Shown one piece after another: positions 30,180-43,000 of a DNA stretch of 64,000 nt. Each line of letters starts with the position of its first letter. Position 1 is the first letter of the stretch. The notes under the pieces were generated by a model that saw nothing but the letters and a program-made list of their open reading frames with translations, was not told the DNA's origin and made no database searches. Location of the stretch: contig NC_088873.1 in the NCBI RefSeq assembly GCF_032884065.1, positions 29,807,658 to 29,871,657 of the forward strand, given 5' to 3'. The DNA is from Artemia franciscana (Eukaryota > Arthropoda > Branchiopoda > Anostraca > Artemiidae). Position numbers and translations under genes: made by a program.

Positions 30180-30560
30180 AAAGGATTTTTATTTCTATAA
30201 TATTTACAACTTCTACCATAAACAAATAATCGTTTCTCGAAATCTTCTTCCATTAATATTAAGGAGTAAAATATAGATAAAATTGTGGGGATCCACTCAC
30301 TTGAATCTTTTTTAATATACTCTAAACATAAATGTCCAGAATTGACATCATTTATATTCTGTATTGGAAAAGAATAATAAACAATGGGTTAATTTAAAGT
30401 CTTTAAAAATTTTACAATTCCATTTTCTGGTGGAACACCTAACGAATCAATTAATTCTACAAGTAGATATTTTGGATCATTGAAATAACAGTTCTAATGA
30501 GTGCAAAGTGACCTGATTAAATCATAATGAGCTCAACCTCTTTATTTTTCATTGATATGG
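30180..30560 (-). pseudogene. Fossil adenain-like protease scrap (virus-like element)
   Basis: Minus-strand translations contain short peptides such as ELIDSLGVPPEN and NSGHLCLEYIKK. They recall the DSFG-PP and CG-FCL surroundings of the active site in adenovirus-type cysteine proteases, the kind carried by Polinton-like elements. The piece is short, broken in several places, and no capsid or polymerase part was recognised nearby. The family is a suggestion, not a firm assignment. Confidence 0.4.
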
Positions 30561-30596
30561 TTGGTAAGGTATTTCGAGAAAATACATCACTAAAGT

Positions 30597-32165
30597 ATGA
30601 GAAAAAAGGAGCGGGGGAGGAGGCCTAGTTGCCCTCCGGTTTTTTGGTTACTTAAAAAGGCAACTAGAACTTTTAATTTTTTACGACTGTTTTTATTAGT
30701 AAAAGATATATGTAGCTTATTATTATTATATTAGCTTACATAAGAAACTTTTGTATTCTCATGTTTTATTACGTATATGGGGGGGACCACCCCCTCTTCA
30801 GTACCTCGCTCTTTAAACTAAAGCTTAAATTTTGTCCCAATTTCTTAAGAATGACCCCTGAATCACAAAAGCCGTAGAATAAATAGTTGAAATTACTAAA
30901 AATACTTTAGCGTAAAGAGCGAGGTATTAGGAGGAGGTGAGCCCATCATATGCGTAATAGTTTCTGTTCGTTTTAAGTGGTTTCAATTCTGCTCCTTAGT
31001 TTCAGCTGAAAAAACTTTTTCATATTTATTTTTTCATCGTTTTTTTTTCAATAATGCCAAAAATCCTACGCTCCCTTCATGGAAATTTTCTTCCTCCATG
31101 ACAAATTCTTCCAAGGAAAGTTCCCCCAACATATCCTCCTATTCTCAACCCCTCCCCCCCCCAGTGGAAATTACTAAAAATACTTTAGCGTAAATAGCGA
31201 AGTATTAGGAGGAGGTGAGCCCATCCATCATACACGTAATAATTTCTGTTCGTTTTAAGTTTTAATGCTTTTCCTTACTTTCAGTTGAAAAAACTTTTTC
31301 ATATTTTTTTTCATCGTTTTTTTTTTAAATAATGCCAGAAAATCCTGCGCTCCCTTCATGGAAATTTTCTTCCTCCATGATAAATTCCTCCAAGGAAAGA
31401 TTCTCTAACATATCCCCCTCTTTTCAACTCCCACACCCCCCCAAACCAAAAATCTCCCTGAAAACATCTGTACACTTCCAAATAACCATTACTATACGTA
31501 AGCACTGGTCAAAGTTTGTAACTTGTAGCCCCTCCCACGGCGACTGTGGGGGATTAAGTCGTACCCAAAGGCATAGTTATAAGGTTTTTCGACTACGCTG
31601 AATAAAATGGCTATCTCAGAATTTTGATCCGGTGACTTTGGGAAAATAATTACCGTTGGAGGCATAGGTGCCCTCCAATGTTTTTGGTCACTGAAAAAGG
31701 GAACTAGAACTTTTCATTTCCGCTAGAATAAGCCCTCTTGCAAGATTCTAGGACCACTGGGTCGATACGATCACCCCTGGGGAAAAAAAACAAAACAAAA
31801 AAACAAACAAACAAACAAACAAATAAACACGCATCCGTGACCTGCCTTCTGGCCAAAAAAAAACAAAATTCCACATTTTTGTAGGTATGAGCTTCAAACT
31901 TCTATAATAGGATTCTCTGGTACGCTGAATCTAATGGTGTGATTTTCGTTAAGATTTTATTATTTTTAGGGGGTATTTTCCCCTTTTTTTTAAATAAGGC
32001 ACATTTTCTCAGGCTTGTAACTTTTGATGGTTAAGTATAAACTTAATGACATTAAAATGCAATTCTTTTGATGTAACTATTATTATAATAAGTCCGTTTT
32101 TTAGAGTTTGGGTTACTATTGAGCCAGGTCGCTCCTTTCTACAGTTCGCTATCACGAACTGTTTG
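30597..32165 (-). repeat. Family A copy, 3' end missing, with inner duplication
   Basis: Minus orientation, from the second block (GGAGGCCTAGTTGCCCTCC) to the 5' hairpin CACGAACTGTTTG at 32165. A stretch of about 270 bp around CTTTAGCGTAAAGAGCGAGG and AGGAGGAGGTGAGCCCATC occurs twice in tandem (about 30895 and 31165). The 3' palindrome is absent. Confidence 0.8.
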
Positions 32166-32307
32166 AATTGTAATAATTGTAAAATTGGGAATGGGGACTT
32201 CGGTATTGAAATGAAGGTTTAAAAGGAATGGCCAGATGCATTTTAAGGATTTAGAAAAAAAAATATGTGGAGGCACTGACTGCCACTACAGTAAACGGAC
32301 GTTTTTT

Positions 32308-32480
32308 AACAGTTCGTGGTAACGAACTGTAAGTAAGGAGTGACCTAGCTGAAAAGTAACCGAAACCTTCAAAAATAGAATTTTTATACCAATAAATACA
32401 TCAAAAGAATTGAATGTTTTTATGCTGATTTCAAAAATATAAGTTTCATCAAAATTAGTCCTACTTATAAAAAGTTCCGA
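32308..32480 (+). repeat. Family A 5'-end fragment
   Basis: A short 5' piece: the hairpin AACAGTTCGTGGTAACGAAC, GTAAGTAAGGAGTGACC and TATAAGTTTCATCAAAATTA, then it stops. The first two element bases are changed, and the rest of the element is missing. Confidence 0.7.
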
Positions 32481-32660
32481 ACCTGAATGAAAAAAAAAAC
32501 ATTCAGTTGATTTTGGAAATATTGTTGTTTATTTCCAATGACAAAAACAATGTGTGTTAGCGTAGCTACTATTGTTGACCAACAATTGTTGATAAAGTTG
32601 TTGCGATTGTTGATCAGCATTGTCGATCAACAAATTGTCCACCAAAATTAGTTCATTAAC
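32481..32660. other. Spacer with ATTGTTGA-type short repeats
   Basis: About 180 bp between two family A copies, with several overlapping TTGTTGATCA and TTGTTGACCA words forming small palindromes. No gene seen. Confidence 0.5.
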
Positions 32661-34911
32661 CAAACAGCTCGTGGTAACGAGCTGTAGTAAGGAGCGACCC
32701 GGATGGATAGTAAATAAAACTCTAAAAAACCGGAATTTTGATACCAATAGTTACATCGAAAGAATTGTATTTTAATGCTGATTTTAAAAATATAAGTTTC
32801 ATCGAGTTTAGTTTTACCCACCAAAAGTTACAAGCCTGAGAAAATTTGCCTTATTTTATAAAATAGTGGGAAACACCCTCCAAACGTGATAGAATCTTAA
32901 CAAAAATCATACTATCAGATTCAGCGTATCAGCGGACCCTACTGAAGAAGTTTCATGCTCCTATCTCCAAAATGTGGAATTTTGCATTTTTTGCCAGAAG
33001 ATGGATCACGGATGCGTGTTTATTTGTTGTTTTTTTTTTCCAGGAGTGATCGTATCGACCCAATGGTCCTAGAATGTCATGAGAGGGCTTATTCTAACTT
33101 AAATTAAAAGTTATAGTGCCCTTCTAAATGACTAAAAAAATTGGAGGGTACCTAGGCCCCCTCCCACACACATTTTACCCCAAAGTCACCGGATCAAAAT
33201 TTTGAGATAGCCATTCTGTTGAAGCTAATAGAAAACATAATAACTATGTCGTTGGAGACGTCTTAATCCCCCAGAGGAGGGGCTGCAAGTTACAAACTTT
33301 GACCATTGTTTACATATAGTAATGGTTATTATGAAGTATACAACCGTTTTCAGGGGGACTTTTTCGCTTTGGGGTGAGTAAATTTGCCTCATTTTAGAAA
33401 TTAAAACACCCTTTAAAAGTCATACAATCTTAACGAAAATCACATCATCAGATTCAGCGTATCAGAGAACCTGACTGTAGAAGTTTCAAGCTCCTATCTA
33501 CAAAAATGTGGAATTTCGCATTTTTTGCCAGAAGACAAATCACGGATGCGTGTTTATTTGTTATTTTTGTTGTTTTTTTTTTGTTTTTTTTCCCAGGGGT
33601 GATCGTATCGACCCAGTCGTCCTAGAATATCGCGGGAGGGCTCATTCTAATGGAAATTAAAAGTTCTAGTGCCCTTTTTAAGTGACCAAAAATTGGAGGG
33701 CACCTAGGCCCCCTCCCACGCTCATTTTTTCCCAAAAGTCACCGGATCAAAATTCTGAGATAGCCATTTTATTCACCATGGTCAAAAAACCTAGTAAATA
33801 TGTCTTTGGGGACGACTTACTGCCCCGCAGTCTCCCTGGGAGGGGTTGCAAGTTACAAACTTTGACCTGTGTTTACACATTGTAATGGTTACTGGGAAGT
33901 GTACGGACGCTTTCAGGGGGATTTTTTTTGGTTTTGGAGGGAGAGTTGATGTGGGGGGGTTACGCGGGAGGATCTTTCCATGGAAAAACTTCTCATGGGG
34001 GAAGAGACTTTCAATGAAGGGGGCGCAGGATTTTTTTGCATTATTTAAAAAAACAAGGAAAAAATAAATATGAGAAGTTTTTTCTACTGAAAGTGAGAAG
34101 CAGCATTAAAACTTATAACGGAGAGAAATTATTCTGCATATGAGGGGTTTACCTCCTCATAATATCTCGCTCTTTACGCGAAAATATTTTTAGTAATTTC
34201 GACTATTCATTCTACGGCCTTTATGATTCAAGGGTCATTCTTAAGGAAATGGGACAAAATTTAAGCGTTAGTGTAAAGAGCGAGGTATCGACGAGGGGTG
34301 AACTCCCTCATATACGCAATACAAATATACGAATATAGAAGTTCGTTACGTAAGTTAGTTCGTAAATTACGTATATTTTTTACTAATGAAAATGTTTGTA
34401 AAACAATTAAAAGTTCTAGTTGCCTTTTTAAGTAATCAAAAAATTAGAGGGCAGCTAGGCTTCCTCCCTCTCTCCTTTTTTCTGAAAATCTTCCGATTAA
34501 AGCTATGAGAACGCCGTTCAGCCAAAAAGAAAATTAATATGCAAATTTCGTTTTAATTATTTATGTGCGGAGAGCCAAGATCAAAACATGCATTAATTAA
34601 AAAACGTCCAGAAATTAAATAAAAAAAACAAGTTTTTTTAAATGAAAGTAAGGAGCGACATTAAAACTTAATACGAAAAGAAATTACTCTGTATATGAAA
34701 GGGGCTTTTCTTCCTCAACGCCCCGCCCTTTACGCTAAAGTTTTTTCCTTTTTTCAAAAAGTAGAGCTAAGAGAAAGAGTCAAACTTTACCGTACAGAGC
34801 GGGGCGTTAAGGAAGAAAAGCCCCTTTCATATACAGAGTAATTTCTGTTTGTTTAAAGTTTTAATGTCGCTCCTTACTTTCATTTAAAAAAAACTTGTTT
34901 TTTTATTTAAT
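32661..34911 (+). mobile_element. Family A, long copy with inner tandem duplication
   Basis: A 2,251-bp copy from CAAACAGCTCGTGGTAACGA at 32661 to ATTTAAT at 34911. The block from AATTTGCCTTATTTTA to CAGGGGGACTTTTT is present twice (about 32846 and 33378), which explains the extra 500 bp. The 5' hairpin carries a paired change on both sides (AGCTCGT / ACGAGCT). The 3' palindrome arms match in a copy-specific form, CTTTTCTTCCTCAACGCC and GGCGTTAAGGAAGAAAAG. Confidence 0.9.
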
Positions 34912-34918
34912 TGTGACA

Positions 34919-35968
34919 TAACTGTAAGTAAGGAGCGACATTAAAACTTCAAATGAACAGAAATTACTCCGTATATGAAATGGGTTGTCCCGTCCTCAAC
35001 GCCTCGCTCTTTACACTAAAGTTTGACTCTTTACCACAATTCTACTTTTCAAAACAATTAAAAGCTTTAGCGTAAAGAGCGAGGCGTTGAGGAGGGGACA
35101 ACCCATTTTATATACGGAGTAATTTCTGGTCGTTTTAAGTTTTAATGTCGCTCCTTACTTACAGTTAAAAAAACTAGTAATTTTATTTAATTTCTGAACG
35201 TTTTTGAATTAATGCATGTTTGGTTTTGGCTCTCCACACATAAATTATTAAAATAAAATTTGCATATTAATTCCTTTTTTGGCTAAATGGCTTTCTCTTA
35301 GTTTTGACCAGACGATTTTGAGAAATAAAGGGTGGGGAAGGAGGCCTAGTTGCCCTCCAATTTTTCGGTTACATAAAAAGGCAACTAAAACTTTTAATTT
35401 TTAACGAACGTTTCTATTAGTAAAAAATATACGTAACTTAAGAATTAACTTACGTAATAAACTTTTATATTTTTATATTTTTATTATGTATATACGGGCG
35501 TTTGTACCCTCGTTAATGAATCGCTCTTTACACTAAATCGTAAATTTTGTCTCAATTCTTTAAGAATGACCCCTGAATCAGAAAGGCCGTAGAGTAAATA
35601 GTTGAAATTACTAAAAATACTTTAGCATAAATAGCGAGGTATTTATCTCCTCCTAAATACATCGCTCTTTATGCTAAAGTATTTTTATAACCCCTCATAT
35701 GGGTAATAATCTCTGTTCGTTTTAAGTTTCAATGGTACTCCTTACATTCAATTGAAAAAACTTTTTCATGTTTATTTTTTCATTGTTTTTTTTTATAGTA
35801 GTTTTAGAAAATCCTGAGCCCTTTTGATTGAATTTGTCTTCCTCCATGACATATTTCTCCAAGGAAAAATCCTCCCACATAGCCCCCTCCCCTAAGCCCC
35901 ACCCCCAAAACCAAAAAAAAATCCCCCTGAAAACGTCTGTACACTTCGCAATAACCATTATTATATGT
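34919..35968 (-). repeat. Family A copy, 3' half, split by a later insertion
   Basis: Minus orientation, from just inside the 3' end (AACTGTAAGTAAGGAGCGAC) to ATTATATGT at 35968. The family continues with AAACACTGGTC, which resumes at 38152. The two halves together form one element interrupted by the composite at 35969-38151. The outermost bases of the 3' end are lost. Confidence 0.85.
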
Positions 35969-38151
35969 ATTAAATGAAAAAAACTAGTTTTTTTAACTGT
36001 AAGTAAGGAGCGACATTAAAACTTAAAACGAACAGAAATTATTCAGTATGTGAAATGGGTTGTCCGCTCTTCAACGCCTCGATCTTTATGCTAAAGCTTT
36101 TAAATGTTTTAAAAAGTAGAATTGTGGCAAAGAGTCAAACTTTAGCGTAAAGAACGAGGGATTGCGGAGGAGACAACCCATTTTATATACGGAGTAATTT
36201 CTGTTCGTTTTAAGTTTTAATGTCGCTCCTTACTTTCAGCTAAAAAATTAGTTTTTTTATTTAATTTCTGAACGTTTTTGAATTAATGCATGTTTGGTTT
36301 TGGCTCTCCCCACGTAAATTATTAAAATGAAATTTGTATATTAATTCTTTTTGTGGATAAATGGCTTTCTCTTAGTTTTGATCAGACGATTTTGAGAAAT
36401 AAGGGGTGTAGAAGGAGGTCTAGTTGCCCTCCAATTTTTCGGTTGCTTAAAAAGGCAACTAGAACTTTTAATTTTTAAAGAACGTTTTTATTAGTAAAAA
36501 ATATACGTAACTTATAAATTAGCAACTTACGTAACAAACTTTCATAATCTTATATTTTTATTACGTATACAAGGGGGTTTGTATCCTCGTTAATACCTCT
36601 CTCTTTACACTAAATCTTAAGTTTTGTCCCAATTCTTTAAAAATGACCCCTGAATCAGAAAGGCCGTAAAATAAATAGTTGAAATTACTAAAAATACTTT
36701 AGCATAAAGAGCGAGGTATTTATCTCCTCCTAAATACCTCGCTCTTTATGCTAAAGTATTTTTAGAACCCCTCATATGCGTAATAATCTCTGTTCGTTTT
36801 AAGTTTCAATGCTACTCCTACAATGCTACTCCTACAATGCTACTTGATGACAAAGACTAAATTAATTGAAACTTATATATTTAGAATCAGCGTGAAAATT
36901 CGATTCTTTTGATGTATCTCTTAGCATCAAAATTCCGTTTTTTAGAGTTCCGTTTACTATTGAGCTGGGTCGCCCCTTACTACAGTTCTTTACCACGAAC
37001 TGTTTGAAAAGAAAATAATTCGGTATTTCGGGGCTTCTGACATTATTATTCCTTTGCGGAAGTTAGGCTCAAAATTGGGAAAGGATTATATTTTTTCTCT
37101 GGGCCCCTTCCACCTCTTAGTTCGTTTATTTTCCCGTTAGTTTTCACCTGTTTCCGCTTTATAGTTGTGTTATCTCTTAGCAGTTCTTTCGTTAGTTCAG
37201 TTATGGTTGTGGTATATATGTTTTATCGCTCGTATAGTTGTGTTGTTTTCAAATTATACTCCATAATAGAGAGGCTCCGAACAACCAGCATTGTGTATTA
37301 AGCTCTGAATTTGACGTTTTTTTCTAGCATGACCAGATTAGTTCTGCGCCCTTTTCATTGAATTTTTCTTCCCCTATGACATATTTCTCCAAGGAAAGAT
37401 CCTTCCACATAGCCCCCTCCTCTCAACCCTACCCCCAAAACCAAAAAAATCCCCCTGAAAACGTCTGTACACTTCCCAATAACCATTATTATATGTAAAC
37501 ACTGGTCGAAGTTTGTAACTTGCAGCCCCTCCCCCAGTGACTGTTGGGGAGTAAGTCATCCCCAAAGACATAGTTATTATGGTTTTCGACTATGCTGAAC
37601 AAAATGGCTATCTCAAAATTTTGATCTGTTGACTTTGGGAAAAAAATGAGCGTGGGAGGGGGCCTAGATCCCCTCCAATTTTTTTGGTCACTTAAAAAGG
37701 GCACTAGAACTTTTCATTTCCATTAGAATGGACCCTCTTGCGACATTCTAGGACCACTTGGTCGATACGATGACCCCTGGGAGAATGAAAAAAAACAAAC
37801 AAACAAATAAACACGCACCCGTGATTTGTCTTCTGGCAAAAAATACGAAATTCTACAACTTGAAACTTCTACAGTAGGGTTCTCTGATACGCTGAATCTG
37901 ATGGTGTCATTTTCGTTAAGATCTTACGACTTTTAGGGGGTGTTTCCCCCTATTTTCCTAAATAAGGCAAATTTTCTCAGGCTCGTAACTTTTGATGGGT
38001 AAGACTAAACTTGATCAAACTTATATATTTAAAATCAGCACTAAAATGCAATTCTTTCGATGTAGCTATTGATATCTCAAATTCAATTTTTGAATTTGTT
38101 ACTATTGAGCCGGATCGCTCCTTACTACAGTTCGTTACCACGAACTGTTTG
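35969..38151 (-). mobile_element. Composite element, copy 2, nested in family A
   Basis: A 2,183-bp unit from ATTAAATG to CTGTTTG. Parts: a family A copy with a large inner deletion (35969-37011), the passenger (37012-37340) and a truncated family A copy (about 37341-38151). A small triplication of CTACTCCTACAATG marks the deletion joint near 36820-36845. The host site reads TATATGT and AAACACTGG with nothing duplicated beyond one base, as in uninterrupted copies. Confidence 0.85.
37012..37340 (-). repeat. Passenger segment of the composite, copy 2
   Basis: Nearly identical to 13799-14131, in the same place relative to the flanking family A parts. It includes TTCGGTATTTCGGGGCTTCT and GGGCCCCTTCCACCTCTTAG. 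Confidence 0.8.
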
Positions 38152-38822
38152 AAACACTGGTCTAAGTTTGTAACTTGCAGCCCCTCCCCCGGGGACTCTG
38201 GGGGAGTAAGTAATTCCCAAAGACATAGTTATTATGGTTTTTGACTATGTGGAACAAAATGGCTATCTCAAAATTTTGATCCGTTGTCTTTGGAGAAAAA
38301 TGAGCGTGGGAGGGGGCCTAGGTGCCCTCCAATTTTTTTGGTCACTTAAAAAGGGCACTAGAACTTTTCATTTCCATTAGAATGGACCCTCTTGCGACAT
38401 TCTAGGACCACTTGGTCGATACGATGACCCCTGGGAGAATGAAAAAAACAAACAAACAAATAAACACGCACCCGTGATTTGTCTTCTGGCAAAAAATACG
38501 AAATTCCACATTTTTGTAGATAAGAGCTTGAAATTTTTGCTACAGGGTTCTATGATACGCCGAATGCGATGGTGTGATTTTCGTTAAGATTCTATGGCTT
38601 TTACGGGGTGTTTCCCCCTATTTTCCAAAATAAGGCAAATTTTCTCAGGCTCGTTACTTTTGATGACAAAGACTAAATTTGATGAAACTTATATATATAA
38701 AATCAGCATGAAAATCCGATTCTTTTGATGTATATTTTAGCATCAAAATTCCGTTCTTTAGAGTTTCGTTTACTGTTGCGCCGGGTCGCTCCTTACTACA
38801 GTTCGTTACCACGAACTGTTTG
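38152..38822 (-). repeat. Family A copy, 5' half, split by a later insertion
   Basis: Continues the copy at 34919-35968 after the nested composite. It runs from AAACACTGGTCTAAG to the 5' hairpin CACGAACTGTTTG at 38822. Confidence 0.85.
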
Positions 38823-39980
38823 ATCAAGTTTGTTCTTTTCCTATTTTACTTTTACTGTGACTGTAGAAAATAGAGTTGTTGCTTAAGTGCTTATCTTTTT
38901 TTTCATTTCATAAGAGCTGCAGTCTCTGAAGCTTATTGCAGAGCAAACAATGGCTCTTTGAAGCTGAAATAAATAAAAAAGAAAATCAATAAAGACTGTC
39001 TCATGAGAGCAATATTGTGAACTCCTTTTAGAGCGGTTTTTTCAGCTGAAGCATATTTAGTTTGGTAAACTTTTGATTTTTGTACTGTCTTTGCCCTATA
39101 TAATTTTTTTTTTTTTGCCGTTTTGTATTCCTATACCAGGGACTATATCGTTGTAAAATTTCAGCTCGATTGCCAAAAATGCCAATTTTTTCCAGAAAGA
39201 CTACTTGAAAATTTGGACTTTCAGTAAATTAACCTGCTCATTTTCATAATTCATCACGTATAGGAAAACTTATTGAATCGGATAATGTGTATTAGTCTAA
39301 TATAGTGTATATGTTACATGCAATAAATGTTTTTCGATGTGAGGTTGAACTACACTTTTTACTCCTATCACAAACTTTTCTGTTATATTACTCCCCATTA
39401 AAAGAAAATTCTGAGTGTAACATAAGTATAAGTATATACTTCATCTCTTTCAACACTTCATACCTCACCACTTAATTTTCTGAAGAGGAATTCAAATTAT
39501 TGAAGGAGAAAAGTAGATATTTTCTTTTTTGCTCCCGTTAATTAAAAGAACGTAGAACTAATTGTTTAATTACAGAAGTGTTTGTAAAATTATTGTCCCT
39601 GTGACCAGGATATTATATGGGGCATGGCCCGTTCATAACAATGATCAGAAATAAAAATAACAAAAAAAAGGAGTAACAAAAAAGCTCGTTTTCTGTGTAG
39701 ACTACCAGCAGAAAAAACACTGCGTAACCTGCAAGTGTTTCAAACATTAAAAATGATTAAAATCGAAGACAAAATTGGCTTCATAGTTGTCTGTAAAAGC
39801 TTCTTAGTTATTGCAAGGGTATGTCCTGCTCAAAACACGTAGTCATTCATTAATGTAAGAATACCTAAAATACCCGCAAAACTGCGCACTGCCGCTGAAA
39901 ATTACAGTTTATGCAATCGATATAATATTACGGAAAATCCACACTATTTTTAACTATAGTAAATGGGATAACCAAACAGC
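38823..39980. other. Upstream region of locus 3, no gene seen
   Basis: A+T-rich sequence without family A. No coding region, RNA gene or strong repeat could be recognised. It is one of the few longer stretches free of recognised mobile DNA and directly precedes the locus 3 promoter. Confidence 0.5.
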
Positions 39981-39983
39981 AGC

Positions 39984-40019
39984 TATAAATTGAAACTAAA
40001 GTTCAAAGATCTCGTCAGT
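39984..40019 (+). promoter_or_regulatory. Core promoter of locus 3 (TATA and initiator)
   Basis: TATAAA at 39984-39989 and TCAGT at 40015-40019; the A of the initiator (40017) is 33 bases from the first T of the TATA box. The spacing is identical to locus 1. A start at 40017 gives a leader of 48 bases before the ATG at 40065. Confidence 0.75.
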
Positions 40020-40064
40020 TAAAATACGAACAGTTGACATAAAATTCAGATCAGATTTATCTAC

Positions 40065-43000
40065 ATGATGTCGAAAGTTTTGATTTTTTTAAGCTTGTTT
40101 TTAGTCTTTGCCGTTTCACTTTGTAAGTCTCTTTCTTTAATTTTCCTTTTTTTAGAAGTTATGGCAATCAGTATTTATTTTTACAAGGAAGCAGCCGAAA
40201 ACCACCATACAGGCCTTTTGGTTAGCAAAAGGTTCACTCAGTGAGTTGTTTGCGAGCGACCTTATCCAATTCATGCCTTTGCCATCACAAACATACGTGA
40301 GTGGCCTTCCTCCACTCCCTAAGGTTGACAACTCAGGCATTTTACCTTTCCATACTTGTTACCATTTTATGACATATAATTTTCCCGCTATTATGATTTT
40401 TTAGCCGTTTTTGGCGCCCTCTCCCCCATGTTTTTAATTGTTTCGCACATTGGTTTCTCGTGTTGCTTTAATCAGAATCTTATACTGGAGACAAACGAAC
40501 TAAACCCAAAAATGCTTCAGTTACGACCCCACCCCCCAAACCTCCCATGAAGTAGAGCCCAAGTTCTCTTGATTTAGGAAACATCGCTCCGATTTAGAGC
40601 GATTTAGAGAAAATCGCTCCGAGATTTAGGCCGATAGCCCAACCATTACCCATATACAATTATTCTTGTTTTTGCTAAAGGAATGACAAGGTTTTTTTTT
40701 CAAAGCCCTAATTTGGAAATATGTGGAGTGAGTCAGTTGAATAAAAGTATATGGAATTCAGGACTAACACTATGCCAAACGTTGCCATAAAGTTACAAAG
40801 GGATTTTGAAATATCGAGCACGATTTGGCTACAACTTAAAATAAAAAAAATGGATATTAGGGACCCTTCATTTAGAATTGAGTTCAGATAACCATCGAAA
40901 CACAAATTTCTACGATTTTTTTTCTAAAAAAAATTGATGAGCAAAAACTACGTAGCATCGTATTCTAAACCAAACAATGTGCTTTGTATTCTTTTTTCCA
41001 AATGAGTTAAGTGATGGAAAAAAACATTTTTGTAAACTTTATTCATAGATCACATTTGTAGAGCAGTATTAATTTTGCTAGATGGTAGAAATAGAGGGAC
41101 AATGGTTGGGACAATAAATAATTATGAATCTCTTACTGTACAGTCTTCAAAAAATGCTGCGACAAATACTAAATGAGTCTACATAATTATTATTCACACT
41201 AAATTTAAACCTGGATTATACTTGTTCGCTCTTCTACCAAAAATTGTTTCTAGAAAAAGCCTCGAAATTTGTTTTCACTTCCTCATAAAATTTAGAGAGT
41301 TTGATTAACACGCCTTAAATTTGAACACAGAAATAGTAGAAATTATTCTTTTTTTAGCTTATGCTCAAGGGCAGTTACGTGGGGAAGAACAATTGCCTAG
41401 AGACGAACAACTGCCGGCTGAAGATGATGCAGAGAACAAATTTTTCTTTAAGGGTAAGATTTTTTGTCACTCACATTTTTTTCACAATGTTAAAAAATTA
41501 ACTGATTCGATGTAAGTTTTGTATAAGGGCCTTAATTGCATGAGAAGACTTGACTTTGTATCCTTCTATATCAGTGAAAAGCATATGATCTAAATTAAAA
41601 GAAAGTAGAGCGCCGGTGAGAAAAATAAACGACTTCTTTTCTAACCTACAAACAACAAATTACCTATTAAGAGGTTGAAGCAGCATCTACACTCGCCTAT
41701 CTTGCTTTGACTTAAATAGTGTTGTTGAGCAAGATCCCATCCCTAAATGCAACTGTTATCATGGCGTGGGAGCAACATATATTTCTTTCTTTTCCTTCTG
41801 CTGAAATCTTTATTCTATTCAAGAATTTGCGAAGGACTCTACTTCAGAGAGAAGGAGCAACAGTTCGGAGGCCGTAATCTCGAAAATTACGTCAAAAATT
41901 GGAAATTTATGCACACGGTGTAAAAACTTAAGGAAGAGATATAATACTATCAAGACCCCAGAGAGAACATATAGGCTTTTCTCCTGTGCACGTATCTGTT
42001 CATAGGAAATCAGACAATTATTTTTGGAAATAGACGGATACATTTCTGTTTCAAACTTACTCTATTCCAGGCATTCAAACTTTGGGTTTGCTGACATAGA
42101 TTTACATTTACGGGTTACTTAGATTTATACTTAGGTTTATGGATTTGCTGATCAGTGGCAAAACCCTTACTAAAGCTATTCCCCAACGACACTCTGGATT
42201 ATAGTCACGTATTAAAATCATGGATTATAATTATCTGTATAATCAGGTGTTTCAGAAATAGTATTCTACCAACTGATTAGATTTAAAAAAGGGACCTTAG
42301 CGACCAGATTTCATTTTAACTGTTATAATTCGACAATTCAATTAGCAGTATTTCTCCAGAGCAAGATTATGATTTTAAAATCGGTAATCAGCAAATTTAC
42401 AAAGTATTTTCAATTAGAGCCAATTTTCTATCCCTTTCAACTTGTTTGTTTCAGAAACAAGGTTATTACATTAAATTGAACGTGAATAATTACAAACTAA
42501 ATAGAAGGTATCATTATATGAGGGAGACTAATGCTTCCTCAACTCCCCACTATTAATGGTAGTCTTTTGACATATGTTCTCCAATGCTTCAAGAGCCAAT
42601 GTTTTAAAAACACAGCAATGTAACGAAGAGCCCCTTTTATTATTAAAATTTCTTATTATAATACCTTAAGAATAAAAAAATTAATTACCCATTAACCCTT
42701 TAAACAATAAAATTAAGAGTTAAAAGTTTTCAAAGGCAATCATTACATCAGATTGTTGCCACCACAAACCTCCTAACTTTTTAATTTTCGTGAAATTATC
42801 AAAAACTAGTCATGCTTCATTTCTGGAATTGACTTGACAGCAGCCCCCCTAATATACATGATAGTCTATGTCGTACTTATTCTAAGTTTCTAATTAAAAA
42901 TGGGGGCTATTTATTGTCTGACCAGCATTAGAGATACTATATTTTGGGTAGGTCTTGAGGACTAATTTGAGCGGAAGGTACACTTCCTAAGATAAAGTGG

